Origin: Luteipulveratus flavus
Lineage (GTDB): Bacteria; Actinomycetota; Actinomycetes; Actinomycetales; Dermatophilaceae
Direction: 5' to 3'
NCBI RefSeq assembly: GCF_029439465.1
Contig: NZ_JAROAV010000050.1
Coordinates: forward strand, 1-61,629
DNA length: 61,629 nucleotides
Both the position numbers and the translations under genes were made by a program. Every line of letters starts with the position of its first letter. Within the stretch, counting starts at the first letter, position 1. Shown one piece after another: positions 8,319 through 16,553 of this stretch. The notes under the pieces are model-generated. The model did not search any database and was not told the origin of the DNA. It saw only the letters and a program-made list of their open reading frames with translations.

Positions 8319-9077
8319 TCAGCCCGCGAGCGACCCGTCCAGCTGCACCCGCAGCGCCGAGTGGTCGGTGAACCCGGCCTCGCGCGGCGCGTGCAAGAGG
8401 TCGCAGCCGCGTACGGCGCCGGCCGGCTCGGCGGTCACGAACGCGTGGTCGTACCGGCAGCCCGCGCCGGAGTGGTCCACCCAGGTGATGGCGTCACCGT
8501 CCGGGTGGTGCAGCCGGTAGGCGTCGGTCAGCCCGTGCCGTCGTACGAGCGCGTCGTACAGAGCGGCCTCCTCGGGCAGCACGTACGGAAGTCGCGAATC
8601 ATGCTGCGGGTCAACGATGTTCAGGTCGCCCACCATGAGGGTCGGCCCGGCTCCGGGCAGCCAGTCGGCCAACCACCGGTCGTAAGAGGCGAGCCACTCG
8701 CGCTTGCGCTGCCGTTGCGCCTTGCTGCTGTACCGGACCGGGTCGCTGGCGGCGCCGTACACCCCGATGAGCGTGACGCCGTCCACGGACACGACGCTCA
8801 CCCGTCCCGCGAGCTCGCCGAGGTCGGCCTCCAGCGGCTCCAGCGCGACCTCACGGCCGACGACGAGGACGCCCAGCGCGTCCGCACCCGACGCGACCAC
8901 GTCGTACCCGGCCGCTCGACACACCTGCGCGATCAGCGAGGACCCACGGCGGCTACCCACCTCGGTCAGGACCAGCACCTCGTCCGGCTGGTGCCACAGC
9001 CACTCCAGCAGTGACTTCGCCCGGTCGGCGGGCGGATCGGCGACGTTGAGCGTGAGAACCCGCACCCGACCCACCAT
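8319..9077 (-). CDS. Endonuclease/exonuclease/phosphatase-family protein
   Basis: DNase I-like fold protein of 252 aa. Motifs in order: VLTLNVADP (Asn), VLVLTEVG (catalytic Glu), MVGDLNIVDP (Asp and Asn) and TDHSALRVQL (Asp-His). The set is complete, so it should be an active Mg-dependent phosphodiesterase on DNA, RNA or a small substrate. No secretion signal is present. ATG at 9077 gives the usual short N-terminus; ATG at 9098 would add seven residues. It diverges from the quinone reductase gene. Confidence 0.85.
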   Translation of the reverse strand: MVGRVRVLTLNVADPPADRAKSLLEWLWHQPDEVLVLTEVGSRRGSSLIAQVCRAAGYDVVASGADALGVLVVGREVALEPLEADLGELAGRVSVVSVDGVTLIGVYGAASDPVRYSSKAQRQRKREWLASYDRWLADWLPGAGPTLMVGDLNIVDPQHDSRLPYVLPEEAALYDALVRRHGLTDAYRLHHPDGDAITWVDHSGAGCRYDHAFVTAEPAGAVRGCDLLHAPREAGFTDHSALRVQLDGSLAG

Positions 9078-9182
9078 CCCAGACGACCGGGCCGCCATCG
9101 TGGTGACGAGATCCACCGGAATACCGGCACGGGCGACACCGCTGCACCGAACGGACCCCGTCCCCCACGAAAGGATCCGATC

Positions 9183-10103
9183 ATGCGGGCCGTGACCTAC
9201 CCGGAGTACAGCACCGACGTCAGCACGCTGGAGGTGAAGGACCTGCCGACCCCCAAGCTCGGCGCCGGGTCCGTCCTCATCGACGTGCGCGCGGCGAGCG
9301 TGAACCCGGTCGACTGGAAGGTCATGGCCGGTGGGCTGGACGGCATGATGGAGGCGGTCTTCCCTGTCATCCCGGGCTGGGACGTGGCCGGCGTCGTGTC
9401 GGCGGTCGGCCTGGACACCCCCGAGTACGAGGTCGGCGACGAGGTCATCGCGTACGCGCGCAAGGACACCGTGCACGCCGGCACCTTCGCCGAGCAGGTC
9501 GCGGTCCCGGCGTACGCCGTCGCCCGTAAGTCGAGCGCCCTCAGCTGGGAGCAGGCGGGCGGGCTCCCCCTCGCCGGTGGCACGGCGCTGCGCTCGCTGG
9601 ACGCGCTCGAGGTCGCCGACGGCCAGACCGTCCTCGTCCACGCCGCGGCCGGCGGCGTCGGAAGCCTCGCCGTCCAGATCGCCCGCGCCCGCGGCGCCCG
9701 GGTCATCGGCACCGCGTCCGAGCGCAACCACGACTACCTGCGCGGCCTCGGCGCCGAGCCGGTCACCTACGGCGACGGCCTGGCCGACCGCGTGCGCTCG
9801 CTCACTCCAGACGGGGTGGACGCGGTCGCGGACTTCGTCGGCGGCCAGCTCGAGACGACGCTGGCGGTGCTGCGGGACGGCGGCCGGCACACGTCCGTGG
9901 TCGACGGGGACGTGCTCAAGCACGGCGGCCGACTGATCTGGGTCCGCCCGGACGGGCGCGAGACCGCACGACTCAGCGAGCTCGCCGACGCGGGCAAGCT
10001 CACCGTCGAGGTGTCGAAGACCTACGGGCTGGACCAGGTGGCCGAGGCGTTCACCGCCAGCCAGGAGGGCCACGTCCGCGGCAAGGTCGTCATCGTCCCC
10101 TGA
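9183..10103 (+). CDS. NADPH-dependent quinone oxidoreductase-like MDR protein
   Basis: Zinc-free medium-chain reductase (306 aa). The N-terminal catalytic half begins MRAVTYPEYS; the nucleotide-binding half carries AAAGGVGSLAVQIARARGARVIG. The cysteines of the structural zinc lobe are absent, as in quinone oxidoreductases and enoyl reductases of this group. AAAGGAT precedes the ATG. The 3' end overlaps the end of the convergent gene by 14 bases. Confidence 0.88.
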   Translation: MRAVTYPEYSTDVSTLEVKDLPTPKLGAGSVLIDVRAASVNPVDWKVMAGGLDGMMEAVFPVIPGWDVAGVVSAVGLDTPEYEVGDEVIAYARKDTVHAGTFAEQVAVPAYAVARKSSALSWEQAGGLPLAGGTALRSLDALEVADGQTVLVHAAAGGVGSLAVQIARARGARVIGTASERNHDYLRGLGAEPVTYGDGLADRVRSLTPDGVDAVADFVGGQLETTLAVLRDGGRHTSVVDGDVLKHGGRLIWVRPDGRETARLSELADAGKLTVEVSKTYGLDQVAEAFTASQEGHVRGKVVIVP

Positions 10104-10734
10104 CCGGTGAGGTCGCCGCGGGGCGGCGTCGGCGGACGACGACCGCCGCCACCCCGGCCGCGAGCACGAGCAGCACTGCGCCGGCGCCCCAGCGCGCCAT
10201 CTCCTCGTCGACACCCCAGCTGACCTGAGGCCCCGTTCCGCCTGCTTCCGGGCGGGGGGCGGCCCATGGCGCGGGTGGCGGCGAGGGATCGGCGCGCGCG
10301 CTCGGCGGTTTCGGTGGACCGAGCAGCCGGACGAGGTCCGCACGGGTCCGCGCCGTCGTGTCGCCGCTGTACTGGCACAGGCTCGTGGAGATCTCGCCCC
10401 GGACACGGCGGCCGAGGACGAGCACGTCGTGCCCGGTGGCGAGGGTCGCGCCGCACGACGCCTGGTCCCTCTCGCTGCTCACGTACGTCGTACGGCCGGC
10501 GGTTCCCTTGAACACCTCGGACACGGTCACCGTGTAGCGCGTGAGGATGCCGCCGAAGCTGTCGGACCCGCCGTACTCCGCGCGGGTCACCGTTCCGCGC
10601 AGCACGGTGTCCGCACGGGGCGCCACCTCGGCCACTCCCGCGAGAGCGCAGCTGCACGCGTGAGCGGGCGCGAGCGAGGTGAGCGAGAACGTCATGGTCA
10701 GGAGCACAAGGACCAGCACGCGCCACGGCTTCAT
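10090..10734 (-). CDS. Secreted/membrane-anchored TIMP (netrin)-like protein
   Basis: 214 aa with a signal peptide whose predicted mature end begins CSCALAG directly after AHA. This CSC start, the paired later cysteines (ASCGATL and TSLCQYS) and the beta-rich middle resemble the NTR/TIMP fold, which in animals inhibits metalloproteases through the N-terminal Cys. A Pro/Ala/Ser spacer and one C-terminal membrane helix ending in an RRRR stop-transfer follow. The protein should face outward. The next gene upstream on the same strand encodes a secreted metallopeptidase, but a functional link is only a guess. Confidence 0.7.
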   Translation of the reverse strand: MKPWRVLVLVLLTMTFSLTSLAPAHACSCALAGVAEVAPRADTVLRGTVTRAEYGGSDSFGGILTRYTVTVSEVFKGTAGRTTYVSSERDQASCGATLATGHDVLVLGRRVRGEISTSLCQYSGDTTARTRADLVRLLGPPKPPSARADPSPPPAPWAAPRPEAGGTGPQVSWGVDEEMARWGAGAVLLVLAAGVAAVVVRRRRPAATSPVRGR

Positions 10735-10845
10735 GTACGGGTCTTACTCCCAGCGAGCGGTCGTCGTCCGCAGCACGCCGACGTCGGGACCGGATCGTGA
10801 CGTCAGCGACCGTTCGTGCCGCGCGCCGCGCGGCGCGCCCACCCT

Positions 10846-10903
10846 CCGGCAGAAGGTGGCGAGCGGCACAGGTATGCGTGTGCTGGTCGCCACCTTTTGC
10901 CGG
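10846..10903. repeat. Extragenic palindromic element, copy 2
   Basis: The 17-base arms CCGGCAGAAGGTGGCGA (10846-10862) and TCGCCACCTTTTGCCGG (10887-10903) pair at 16 of 17 positions, the exception being a G-U wobble. They flank CACAGGTATGCGTGTG (10867-10882), the exact reverse complement of the core at 95-110. It is located 61 bases past the metallopeptidase stop. The rest of the 230-base gap between genes shows nothing else. Confidence 0.75.
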
Positions 10904-10964
10904 TGTGGGCTGGGGTGGGTGAGGGGCGAGCCGCCGGCCGGCCGGTGACCGGCCGGCGGACTCG

Positions 10965-12392
10965 TCAGAGAATGCCGCGGGCGTGGAACGCCGCGCGGAC
11001 GGTCGAGGCGTCCGTCGACCCGTACAGCGCCGTGGCCGCGTCGACGGTCTTCTGCGCGGCGCCGGCGAAGTCGGTGTTCGGGGCGTAGCTGAACTGCCCC
11101 TCCAGGATCACCTTGTTCGCCTTCTCGCGGCCCAGGCCCTTGTTGATGTCGAACAGCGCCTGCGACCAGATCTCGCCGTCGTCGTGGACCTCACCGGTCT
11201 TGTTCGCAACGGTCTTGCCGGTGTCGAGGCGGCGGATGCAGTGCGGGGTCGTGGAGGTGTACGACGTGCTGTCCCAGTCCATGACGCACGCCCACGGGGT
11301 GGTGGCGGTGTCGGGGCTGTTCGCCTGGGTCATCGTCATCGCGAGGTAGTCGCCGAAGCCCTCACCGATCGCGCCGCCCTCCTCGGTGCTGCCGAACCCG
11401 GGCACCTGGTCGTCCTGCACCGAGTGGCCGTACTCGTGCCACACGACCTCCTGGTCCTCGGCGTCGTCCACGCCACCGGTGCCGAAGGTGATCGTGTCGG
11501 TGCTCGGGGAGTACCAGGAGTTGTCGTCGGTGACGGTGTCGACGCTGAGGTCCTGCGCCTCGTTGTTGACGTCGGTGAAGCCGAGCGACTGGAAGTAGCT
11601 CTGCACGGTGTCGACGGCGTAGTAGGCGTTGACCTGCTCGAAGCCGGTCTGGCTGCGGTCGAAGTCGAACGTGCCGTTGGTCGCCTTCACGCCGGGCACC
11701 TTGCCCTTGGCCTTGTTCACGACGGTGGCGTACGTGCCGTGCAGGTAGCCGCTGGTGTCCAGGTGCTGCAGCGTGGCTGTCCGGTACGCCGCCGCGGGCA
11801 CCGCCGAGGCGGCGTTGTTGCTGTCCTTGAGCCCCTCGTTCTGCAGGGACACCACCGGGTTCGGGTCGAAGACCTTGCCAGTCGCATCCGCCAGCCGGCG
11901 CTCGTCGACGACCTTCAGCACCTTCCCGTCGGAGGCGCCGACCAGGACCTGCTTGTCGGCGCTGGTCCGGACGTCGTACGCCAGGCGCGCGGTGGCGCCG
12001 GGAACGATGACGAGGCGGGTGCTGCGCGCGGAGCCGTGGGGGGCGGCGGCCTGCTGCGCGGCGGCGGGCGTGATGCGGGTGCGCGGCATGACCAGCCCGG
12101 TCACCGCGAGGCGGCCGTCCTGCACGGTCGAGGCGCCGCGGCTGGTGTGGACCGCGTAGTAGCCGCCGAGAACCGGGATGCCGCCGTGGGTCTGCTGGTA
12201 CCAGGTGTGGCTGCCGAGCAGGGACTGCCGGACCCGGACCTGGGTGAGGTCGGACGGTACGGCGGAGGCGGCGGAGCGGACGCTCGCCGCACCGGCGGGT
12301 GCCGTGGCAAGACCGGTCGCGGTCGTGGCGGACACGGCGGGGAGGGCGAGCGCGCACAGGGCGGCGCCGGCCAGGAGCGGGGGGACTCGCAT
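10965..12392 (-). CDS. Secreted M36/M4-type zinc metallopeptidase
   Basis: 475 aa with a signal peptide (PPLLAGAALCALALPAVSA), a pro-region of FTP type (about residues 60-200, including HTWYQQTHGGIPVLGG) and a catalytic domain. The zinc site is VVWHEYGHSVQD followed by GGAIGEGFGDYLAM, giving HExxH plus the downstream Glu, as in fungalysin/thermolysin relatives. It is probably exported as a zymogen. ATG at 12392 has GGAG five bases upstream. The nearest neighbour on the strand is a TIMP-like protein gene. Confidence 0.88.
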   Translation of the reverse strand: MRVPPLLAGAALCALALPAVSATTATGLATAPAGAASVRSAASAVPSDLTQVRVRQSLLGSHTWYQQTHGGIPVLGGYYAVHTSRGASTVQDGRLAVTGLVMPRTRITPAAAQQAAAPHGSARSTRLVIVPGATARLAYDVRTSADKQVLVGASDGKVLKVVDERRLADATGKVFDPNPVVSLQNEGLKDSNNAASAVPAAAYRTATLQHLDTSGYLHGTYATVVNKAKGKVPGVKATNGTFDFDRSQTGFEQVNAYYAVDTVQSYFQSLGFTDVNNEAQDLSVDTVTDDNSWYSPSTDTITFGTGGVDDAEDQEVVWHEYGHSVQDDQVPGFGSTEEGGAIGEGFGDYLAMTMTQANSPDTATTPWACVMDWDSTSYTSTTPHCIRRLDTGKTVANKTGEVHDDGEIWSQALFDINKGLGREKANKVILEGQFSYAPNTDFAGAAQKTVDAATALYGSTDASTVRAAFHARGIL

Positions 12393-12523
12393 GAGAGCTC
12401 CGTAGATGAGAAGGGAACTGCAGTGCGCGAAGCAGAGCACGCCGGGCCGCCACGAGGACCGGACCAGACCAGATCTTTACCTTCGCTCTCGACGGTCGGC
12501 GCCTGCGCGCGCAGCGCCCGAGG

Positions 12524-12946
12524 TCAGGACCGGCGGTTCTCCTCGCCGGCGATGTTGACCAGCCAGGCGATGCCGAACCGGTCCACCAGCATGCCGAACT
12601 CATCGCCCCACATCTGCTTCTCCAGCGGCACCGTGACCCGGCCACCGTCGGCGAGCTTCTGGAACCAGCCGCGCAGGTTGTCGGCGTCGTCGCCGCTGAG
12701 GCTGATGCTGATGTTGTCGCCCGGCTTGTGCTCCATCCCCTGCGGCGTGTCGGACGCCATCAGCGTGAAGCCGTCAGGCGTCTCGAGCTGGGCGTGCATG
12801 ATCTTGGCGGCGTCCGGCCCGTCCGCCGCGCCGTACTCGCCGAAGGTGTTGCTGTGCAGCTCGCCGCCGAGGACGGCCTGGTAGAAGTCCATCGCCTCCT
12901 TGGCCTGCCCGTCGAAGGAGATGTACGGGTTGAGTCGGCTGGTCAT
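12524..12946 (-). CDS. PhnB-like VOC-superfamily protein
   Basis: 140 aa with the pattern NPYISFDGQAKEAMDFYQAVLGG at the N-terminus, typical of PhnB/3-demethylubiquinone-methyltransferase-like glyoxalase folds, and HAQLETPDGFTLMASD after it. Family members are mostly of unknown function. The start is ATG at 12946 with AGGAG upstream. It lies between a secreted peptidase (131 bases downstream) and a divergent flavoprotein gene. Confidence 0.87.
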   Translation of the reverse strand: MTSRLNPYISFDGQAKEAMDFYQAVLGGELHSNTFGEYGAADGPDAAKIMHAQLETPDGFTLMASDTPQGMEHKPGDNISISLSGDDADNLRGWFQKLADGGRVTVPLEKQMWGDEFGMLVDRFGIAWLVNIAGEENRRS

Positions 12947-13077
12947 GGGCGAGCTCCTTCGGGTCGGTCGGCGGCTTCTCTCGGAGGCTAGACCTGCGCC
13001 CCGACACCCACCAGACCCTCGCGGTGTGCGCCGTCGCGTCCGTACGGTGGTGGGCACGCCCACGGGAAAGGACGACC

Positions 13078-14514
13078 ATGACCAGCACCGACTCCCCTGA
13101 CCAGAGCGACACCGAGGACGCCTACGACGTGATCGTCGTCGGCGCCGGACCGGTCGGCGAGAACCTCGCCGGTCGTACGGCCGCCGCCGGGCTGCGTACG
13201 GTGATCGTCGAGTCCGAGCTGGTCGGCGGCGAGTGCTCGTACTGGGCGTGCATGCCCAGTAAGACACTGCTGCGCAGCGGCCATGCCCTGCGCGCCGCCG
13301 AACGCGTCGCCGGCTCGGCCGAGGCGGTCCGTGGGCCGCTCGATGTCGAGAAGGTGCTGAGGCGTCGGGACGAGTTCATCCACGACCTCGACGACAGCAG
13401 CCAGGTGGAGTGGGTCGAGGACGCCGGGATCACCCTCGTGCGCGGCGTCGGCCGGCTGGTCGGCGAGCGCACGGTGGCGGTGCGTGACCGCGACGGGTCC
13501 GGCGAACGCGTCCTCACTGCGCGGCAGGCGGTCGCGCTGGCGACCGGGTCGCGCGCGAACCTCCCGCCGCTGGACGGCCTGGACGACGTCGCACCATGGA
13601 CCAGCCGGGAGATCACCAACGCCAAGGCCGCGCCCCGGCGCCTGGTCATCGTCGGCGGTGGCGTCGTCGCCGTCGAGATGGCGCAGGCGTGGTCGTGGCT
13701 GGGCAGCGAAGTGACCCTCGTCGTCCGCGGCCAGGCGGTGCTGGAGCGCAACGAGCCGTTCGTCGGCGAGGCCGTCCTGGCGGCGCTGCGCAACGACGGC
13801 ATCACCGTCCTGCTCGGGCGCGAGTCCACGTCGGTGACCCGCGACGGCGACGGGCCGCGCACGCTGACACTCGACGACGGCAGCACGCTCACCTGCGACG
13901 AGCTCGTCATCGCCACCGGCCGCAAGCCGCGCACCGACGACCTCGGCCTGGACGTCGTCGGGCTGAAGGACGGCGACTACGTCGAGGTCGACGACACCCT
14001 GCGCACGCCCGGGACGCCCTGGCTGTACGCGGTCGGCGACGTCAACGGGCGGGCGCTGCTCACGCACCAGGGCAAGTACCAGGCCCGGATCGCCTCGGAC
14101 GCCATCGTGGCGCGCGCCCGCGGAGAGGAGGTGCCCTACACCGCCGTCGCCGATCACCGCGCGGTGCCGCAGGTCGTCTTCACCGACCCCGAGGTGGCCG
14201 CCGTCGGGCTGACCTTGCAGGAGGCCAAGGACGCCGGGCGCTCCTGCCGGATGGTCGAGTACGACCTGGGCTCGGTCGCGGGTGCGGCCGTGCAGGCGGA
14301 CGGCTACACGGGCAAGGTCGCGCTCGTCGTCGACGAGGACGCGCAGACCGTGATCGGTGCGACGTTCGTCGGCCAGGACGTCGCCGAGATGCTGCAGGCC
14401 GCGACCATCGTGGTGGCCGCGGAGGTGCCGCTGTCGGCGCTGCGGCACGCCGTCCCCGCGTACCCGACGATGAGCGAGGTCTGGCTACGGCTGATGGAGG
14501 AGCTCGGCCAGTGA
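13078..14514 (+). CDS. Pyridine nucleotide-disulfide oxidoreductase
   Basis: Class I flavoprotein disulfide reductase, 478 aa. The FAD site VIVVGAGPVGENLAG begins near residue 20, the redox pair is CSYWAC (C-x4-C), the NAD(P) site is LVIVGGGVVAVEMAQ, and the second FAD motif is YAVGDVNG. The C-terminal dimer domain ends HAVPAYPTMSEVW and has the His but not the Cys pair of mercuric reductase. Dihydrolipoamide or soluble transhydrogenase-like activity is possible. AAAGGA precedes ATG at 13078. Confidence 0.9.
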   Translation: MTSTDSPDQSDTEDAYDVIVVGAGPVGENLAGRTAAAGLRTVIVESELVGGECSYWACMPSKTLLRSGHALRAAERVAGSAEAVRGPLDVEKVLRRRDEFIHDLDDSSQVEWVEDAGITLVRGVGRLVGERTVAVRDRDGSGERVLTARQAVALATGSRANLPPLDGLDDVAPWTSREITNAKAAPRRLVIVGGGVVAVEMAQAWSWLGSEVTLVVRGQAVLERNEPFVGEAVLAALRNDGITVLLGRESTSVTRDGDGPRTLTLDDGSTLTCDELVIATGRKPRTDDLGLDVVGLKDGDYVEVDDTLRTPGTPWLYAVGDVNGRALLTHQGKYQARIASDAIVARARGEEVPYTAVADHRAVPQVVFTDPEVAAVGLTLQEAKDAGRSCRMVEYDLGSVAGAAVQADGYTGKVALVVDEDAQTVIGATFVGQDVAEMLQAATIVVAAEVPLSALRHAVPAYPTMSEVWLRLMEELGQ

Positions 14515-14629
14515 CGTCCTCGGCCGGGTGCTGCCCGGCATGACCTCGGAGGTCATCGACCGCGTGAGCTCCCTCCGGGGAGAGTTCTCGTCATCAGCCG
14601 AGAGCGACTCTCCTGAAAGGGGATCCACG

Positions 14630-14989
14630 ATGAACGACCTCGTCACCTCGTACCTCTCCACCTGGAACGAGCAGGACGTCGACGCCCGCGCGAAGATGCT
14701 CGCAGACCACTGGGCCGACAACGCCTCGTACACCGACCCGCTGGCGGAGGCGGCCGGCCGCGACGCGATCTCGGCCACCATCGGCGCGGTGCACGAGCAG
14801 TTCCCGGGCTTCGTGTTCACGCCGGTCGGTGACGCCGACGGCCACCACCGGCAGACGCGGTTCCAGTGGGGCCTCGGCCCGGAGGGCGCTGAGCCGGTCG
14901 TGGTCGGGTTCGACGTGGTCGTGACCAACGACCAGGGCCGCATCGAGACCGTGCTCGGTTTCCTCGACCGCGTCCCACCCACGAGCTGA
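14630..14989 (+). CDS. SnoaL/NTF2-like protein
   Basis: 119-aa cone-shaped NTF2-like fold with the usual start (YLSTWNEQDVDARAKMLADHW) and the following DNASYTDPLAEAAGRDAI. Such proteins act as isomerases, hydrolases or ligand carriers, and no substrate is evident. ATG at 14630 is set by AAAGGGG upstream. It follows the disulfide reductase by 115 bases and converges with the glycerophosphodiesterase across a large repeat. Confidence 0.83.
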   Translation: MNDLVTSYLSTWNEQDVDARAKMLADHWADNASYTDPLAEAAGRDAISATIGAVHEQFPGFVFTPVGDADGHHRQTRFQWGLGPEGAEPVVVGFDVVVTNDQGRIETVLGFLDRVPPTS

Positions 14990-14993
14990 GTGC

Positions 14994-15268
14994 GCGCCAT
15001 CACGCTGGTTGAGCCCGCGCCATCACGCTGGTTGAGCCCGCGCCATCACGCTGGTTGGGCCGGTCGAGCCGCTAGGCGAGACCGTGTCGAAACCCGGTGC
15101 CGTACGGGGAGAGTCTCCCTGTGCGGCACCGGGTTTCGACTCGGGCCTCGGCTGGCGCCTCGTCCCGGCTCAACCGGCGGTGGGGGCCGGCTCAACCGGC
15201 GGTGTGGGCCGGCTCGTCCGGCGGTGTGGGCCGGCTCGACCGGCGGTGTGGGCCGGCTCGTCCGGCGA
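14994..15268. repeat. Composite GGTTGAGCC/GGTTTCGA repeat, copy 1
   Basis: The left part is three tandem 23-base units containing CACGCTGGTTGAGCC. The centre is a perfect 16-bp inverted repeat, TCGAAACCCGGTGCCG (15087-15102) with CGGCACCGGGTTTCGA (15124-15139), enclosing GGGAGA and TCTCCC. The right part holds five 22-base units of the type GGCTCAACCGGCGGTG, some changed to GGCTCGTCC. The whole lies between convergent genes. Related copies are at 23735, 40457 and 43181. Confidence 0.85.
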
Positions 15269-15273
15269 TCGGG

Positions 15274-16359
15274 TCAGGGGCGGGGGTGCTCGTGGTAGGC
15301 CTTCGGGAGCTTCATGCCGCGCGAGGCCATCAGGTCGCGGACCTTGTTCGGGTAGTTCGTGATGATGCCGTCGACGCCCCAGTCCATCAGCTGCGCGATC
15401 GTCGGCAGGTCGTCGCACGTCCACGGCACGACCTTCAGGCCGCGCGCGTGCGCCCGCTGGATCATCGACCGGTCGGAGTAGAACCGGAAGCCGGGCTGGC
15501 CGATCTTCCCGTCCTGCGGGAAGCCGTAGTTCGGCGACAGCGTGGTCACGCCCTCGATGGAGTCGGCCGCCGCGACGAAGTCACCGCCGAAGTCGTCAGC
15601 GTCGATGCCGCCGAGCCAGGGTGACGCCCCGGGCTTGCCGACCTGCAGGAAGTCGTAGTTCGTCAGTGCTACCAACGGGATTCGCGGTGCGAGCCGGTGC
15701 ATCAGCATCAGCGAGCCCCAGTCGAACGACTGGATGGTCACCTGCTTCTGCAGACCGGAGCGCGCGATCTCGTCGTACACGCGGGTGACGAAGACGTCGC
15801 GCGGCGCGGTCTGCTCGGGGGCACCCGCCTCGACCTTGGTCTCGATGTTGAGGGTGACGCCGTACGCCCGGTGCCGCTTCACGACGGCGAACACGTCCTT
15901 CAGCTCGGCCATCCGCACGCCGGGCACGACCTCCTGCTCGGGGAAGCCCGGCAGCTGCTGGAAGCCGCAGTTCATCGTCTTGATCTGGGCGAGCGTGAGG
16001 TCCTTGACGTACTTCCCGACGTACGGGAACTGCGGGTCCCCCGGCGTGACCGGGGCCGTGTCCTGGCACTTGGTGCCCGAGACCTGGCGGTCGTGGGTGA
16101 CGACGACCTTGCGGTCCTTGGTGACCTGGGTGTCGAGCTCGAGCGTCGTCACGCCCAGCTCCAGCGCCTTGGCGAAGCCCTGCGGGGTCTCCTCGGTCGT
16201 CATGCCGATGCCGCCGCGGTGGGCCTGCAGGTCGAAGTGGTTCTTCGTCGGCGGCCCGTACGAGCGTGCGTCGGCCGGTGCCGCAGAGGCGGTGGCGGTG
16301 GTCGCGGCGAGCAGCGCGGTGGCTCCGGCCGCGGCGAGTGCGGTGAGGGTACGTCGCAC
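15274..16359 (-). CDS. Secreted glycerophosphodiester phosphodiesterase
   Basis: 361 aa with an Ala-rich signal peptide. The catalytic TIM barrel shows FDLQAHRGGIGMTTEETP (HRG and Glu), LELDTQVTKDRKVVVTHDR (E-D and HD) and, late, DGIITNYPNKVRDLM. It hydrolyses glycerophosphodiesters to an alcohol and glycerol-3-phosphate outside the cell. The GTG start at 16359 has a strong GAGGAGGAG ribosome site. Exported PhoD at 38640 could also serve phosphate scavenging, though the two are far apart. Confidence 0.92.
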   Translation of the reverse strand: MRRTLTALAAAGATALLAATTATASAAPADARSYGPPTKNHFDLQAHRGGIGMTTEETPQGFAKALELGVTTLELDTQVTKDRKVVVTHDRQVSGTKCQDTAPVTPGDPQFPYVGKYVKDLTLAQIKTMNCGFQQLPGFPEQEVVPGVRMAELKDVFAVVKRHRAYGVTLNIETKVEAGAPEQTAPRDVFVTRVYDEIARSGLQKQVTIQSFDWGSLMLMHRLAPRIPLVALTNYDFLQVGKPGASPWLGGIDADDFGGDFVAAADSIEGVTTLSPNYGFPQDGKIGQPGFRFYSDRSMIQRAHARGLKVVPWTCDDLPTIAQLMDWGVDGIITNYPNKVRDLMASRGMKLPKAYHEHPRP

Positions 16360-16458
16360 GGTGATCTCCTCCTCGAGACGGTGGTCCTTCCGACGCTAGG
16401 AGCGTCCGGCCAACTGCGGGTGACCACGACGCGACGAGTTCCCGGCGGTGCTGTGTCA

Positions 16459-16539
16459 CCGAGAGGCCCACCTCTCAGCGAGCGGACCGTCGATCCAGCG
16501 CGGAACGGTGGGCCGGTCGGCGAAAGGTGGGCCTCTCGG
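16459..16539. repeat. Long inverted repeat between dinB and the phosphodiesterase gene
   Basis: CCGAGAGGCCCACCT (16459-16473) is perfectly complementary to AGGTGGGCCTCTCGG (16525-16539), with 51 bases between that hold a weaker internal pairing. It lies 14 bases beyond the dinB stop codon and may be a terminator or a mobile palindrome. Confidence 0.6.
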
Positions 16540-16553
16540 CGGGGGAAAGGCGC

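Noticed and set aside
10983-12884. 633-codon + strand frame antisense to the metallopeptidase
   Set aside because: Composition is typical of a shadow frame (Arg/Val/Gly rich), and the minus strand has an HEYGH peptidase with signal peptide.
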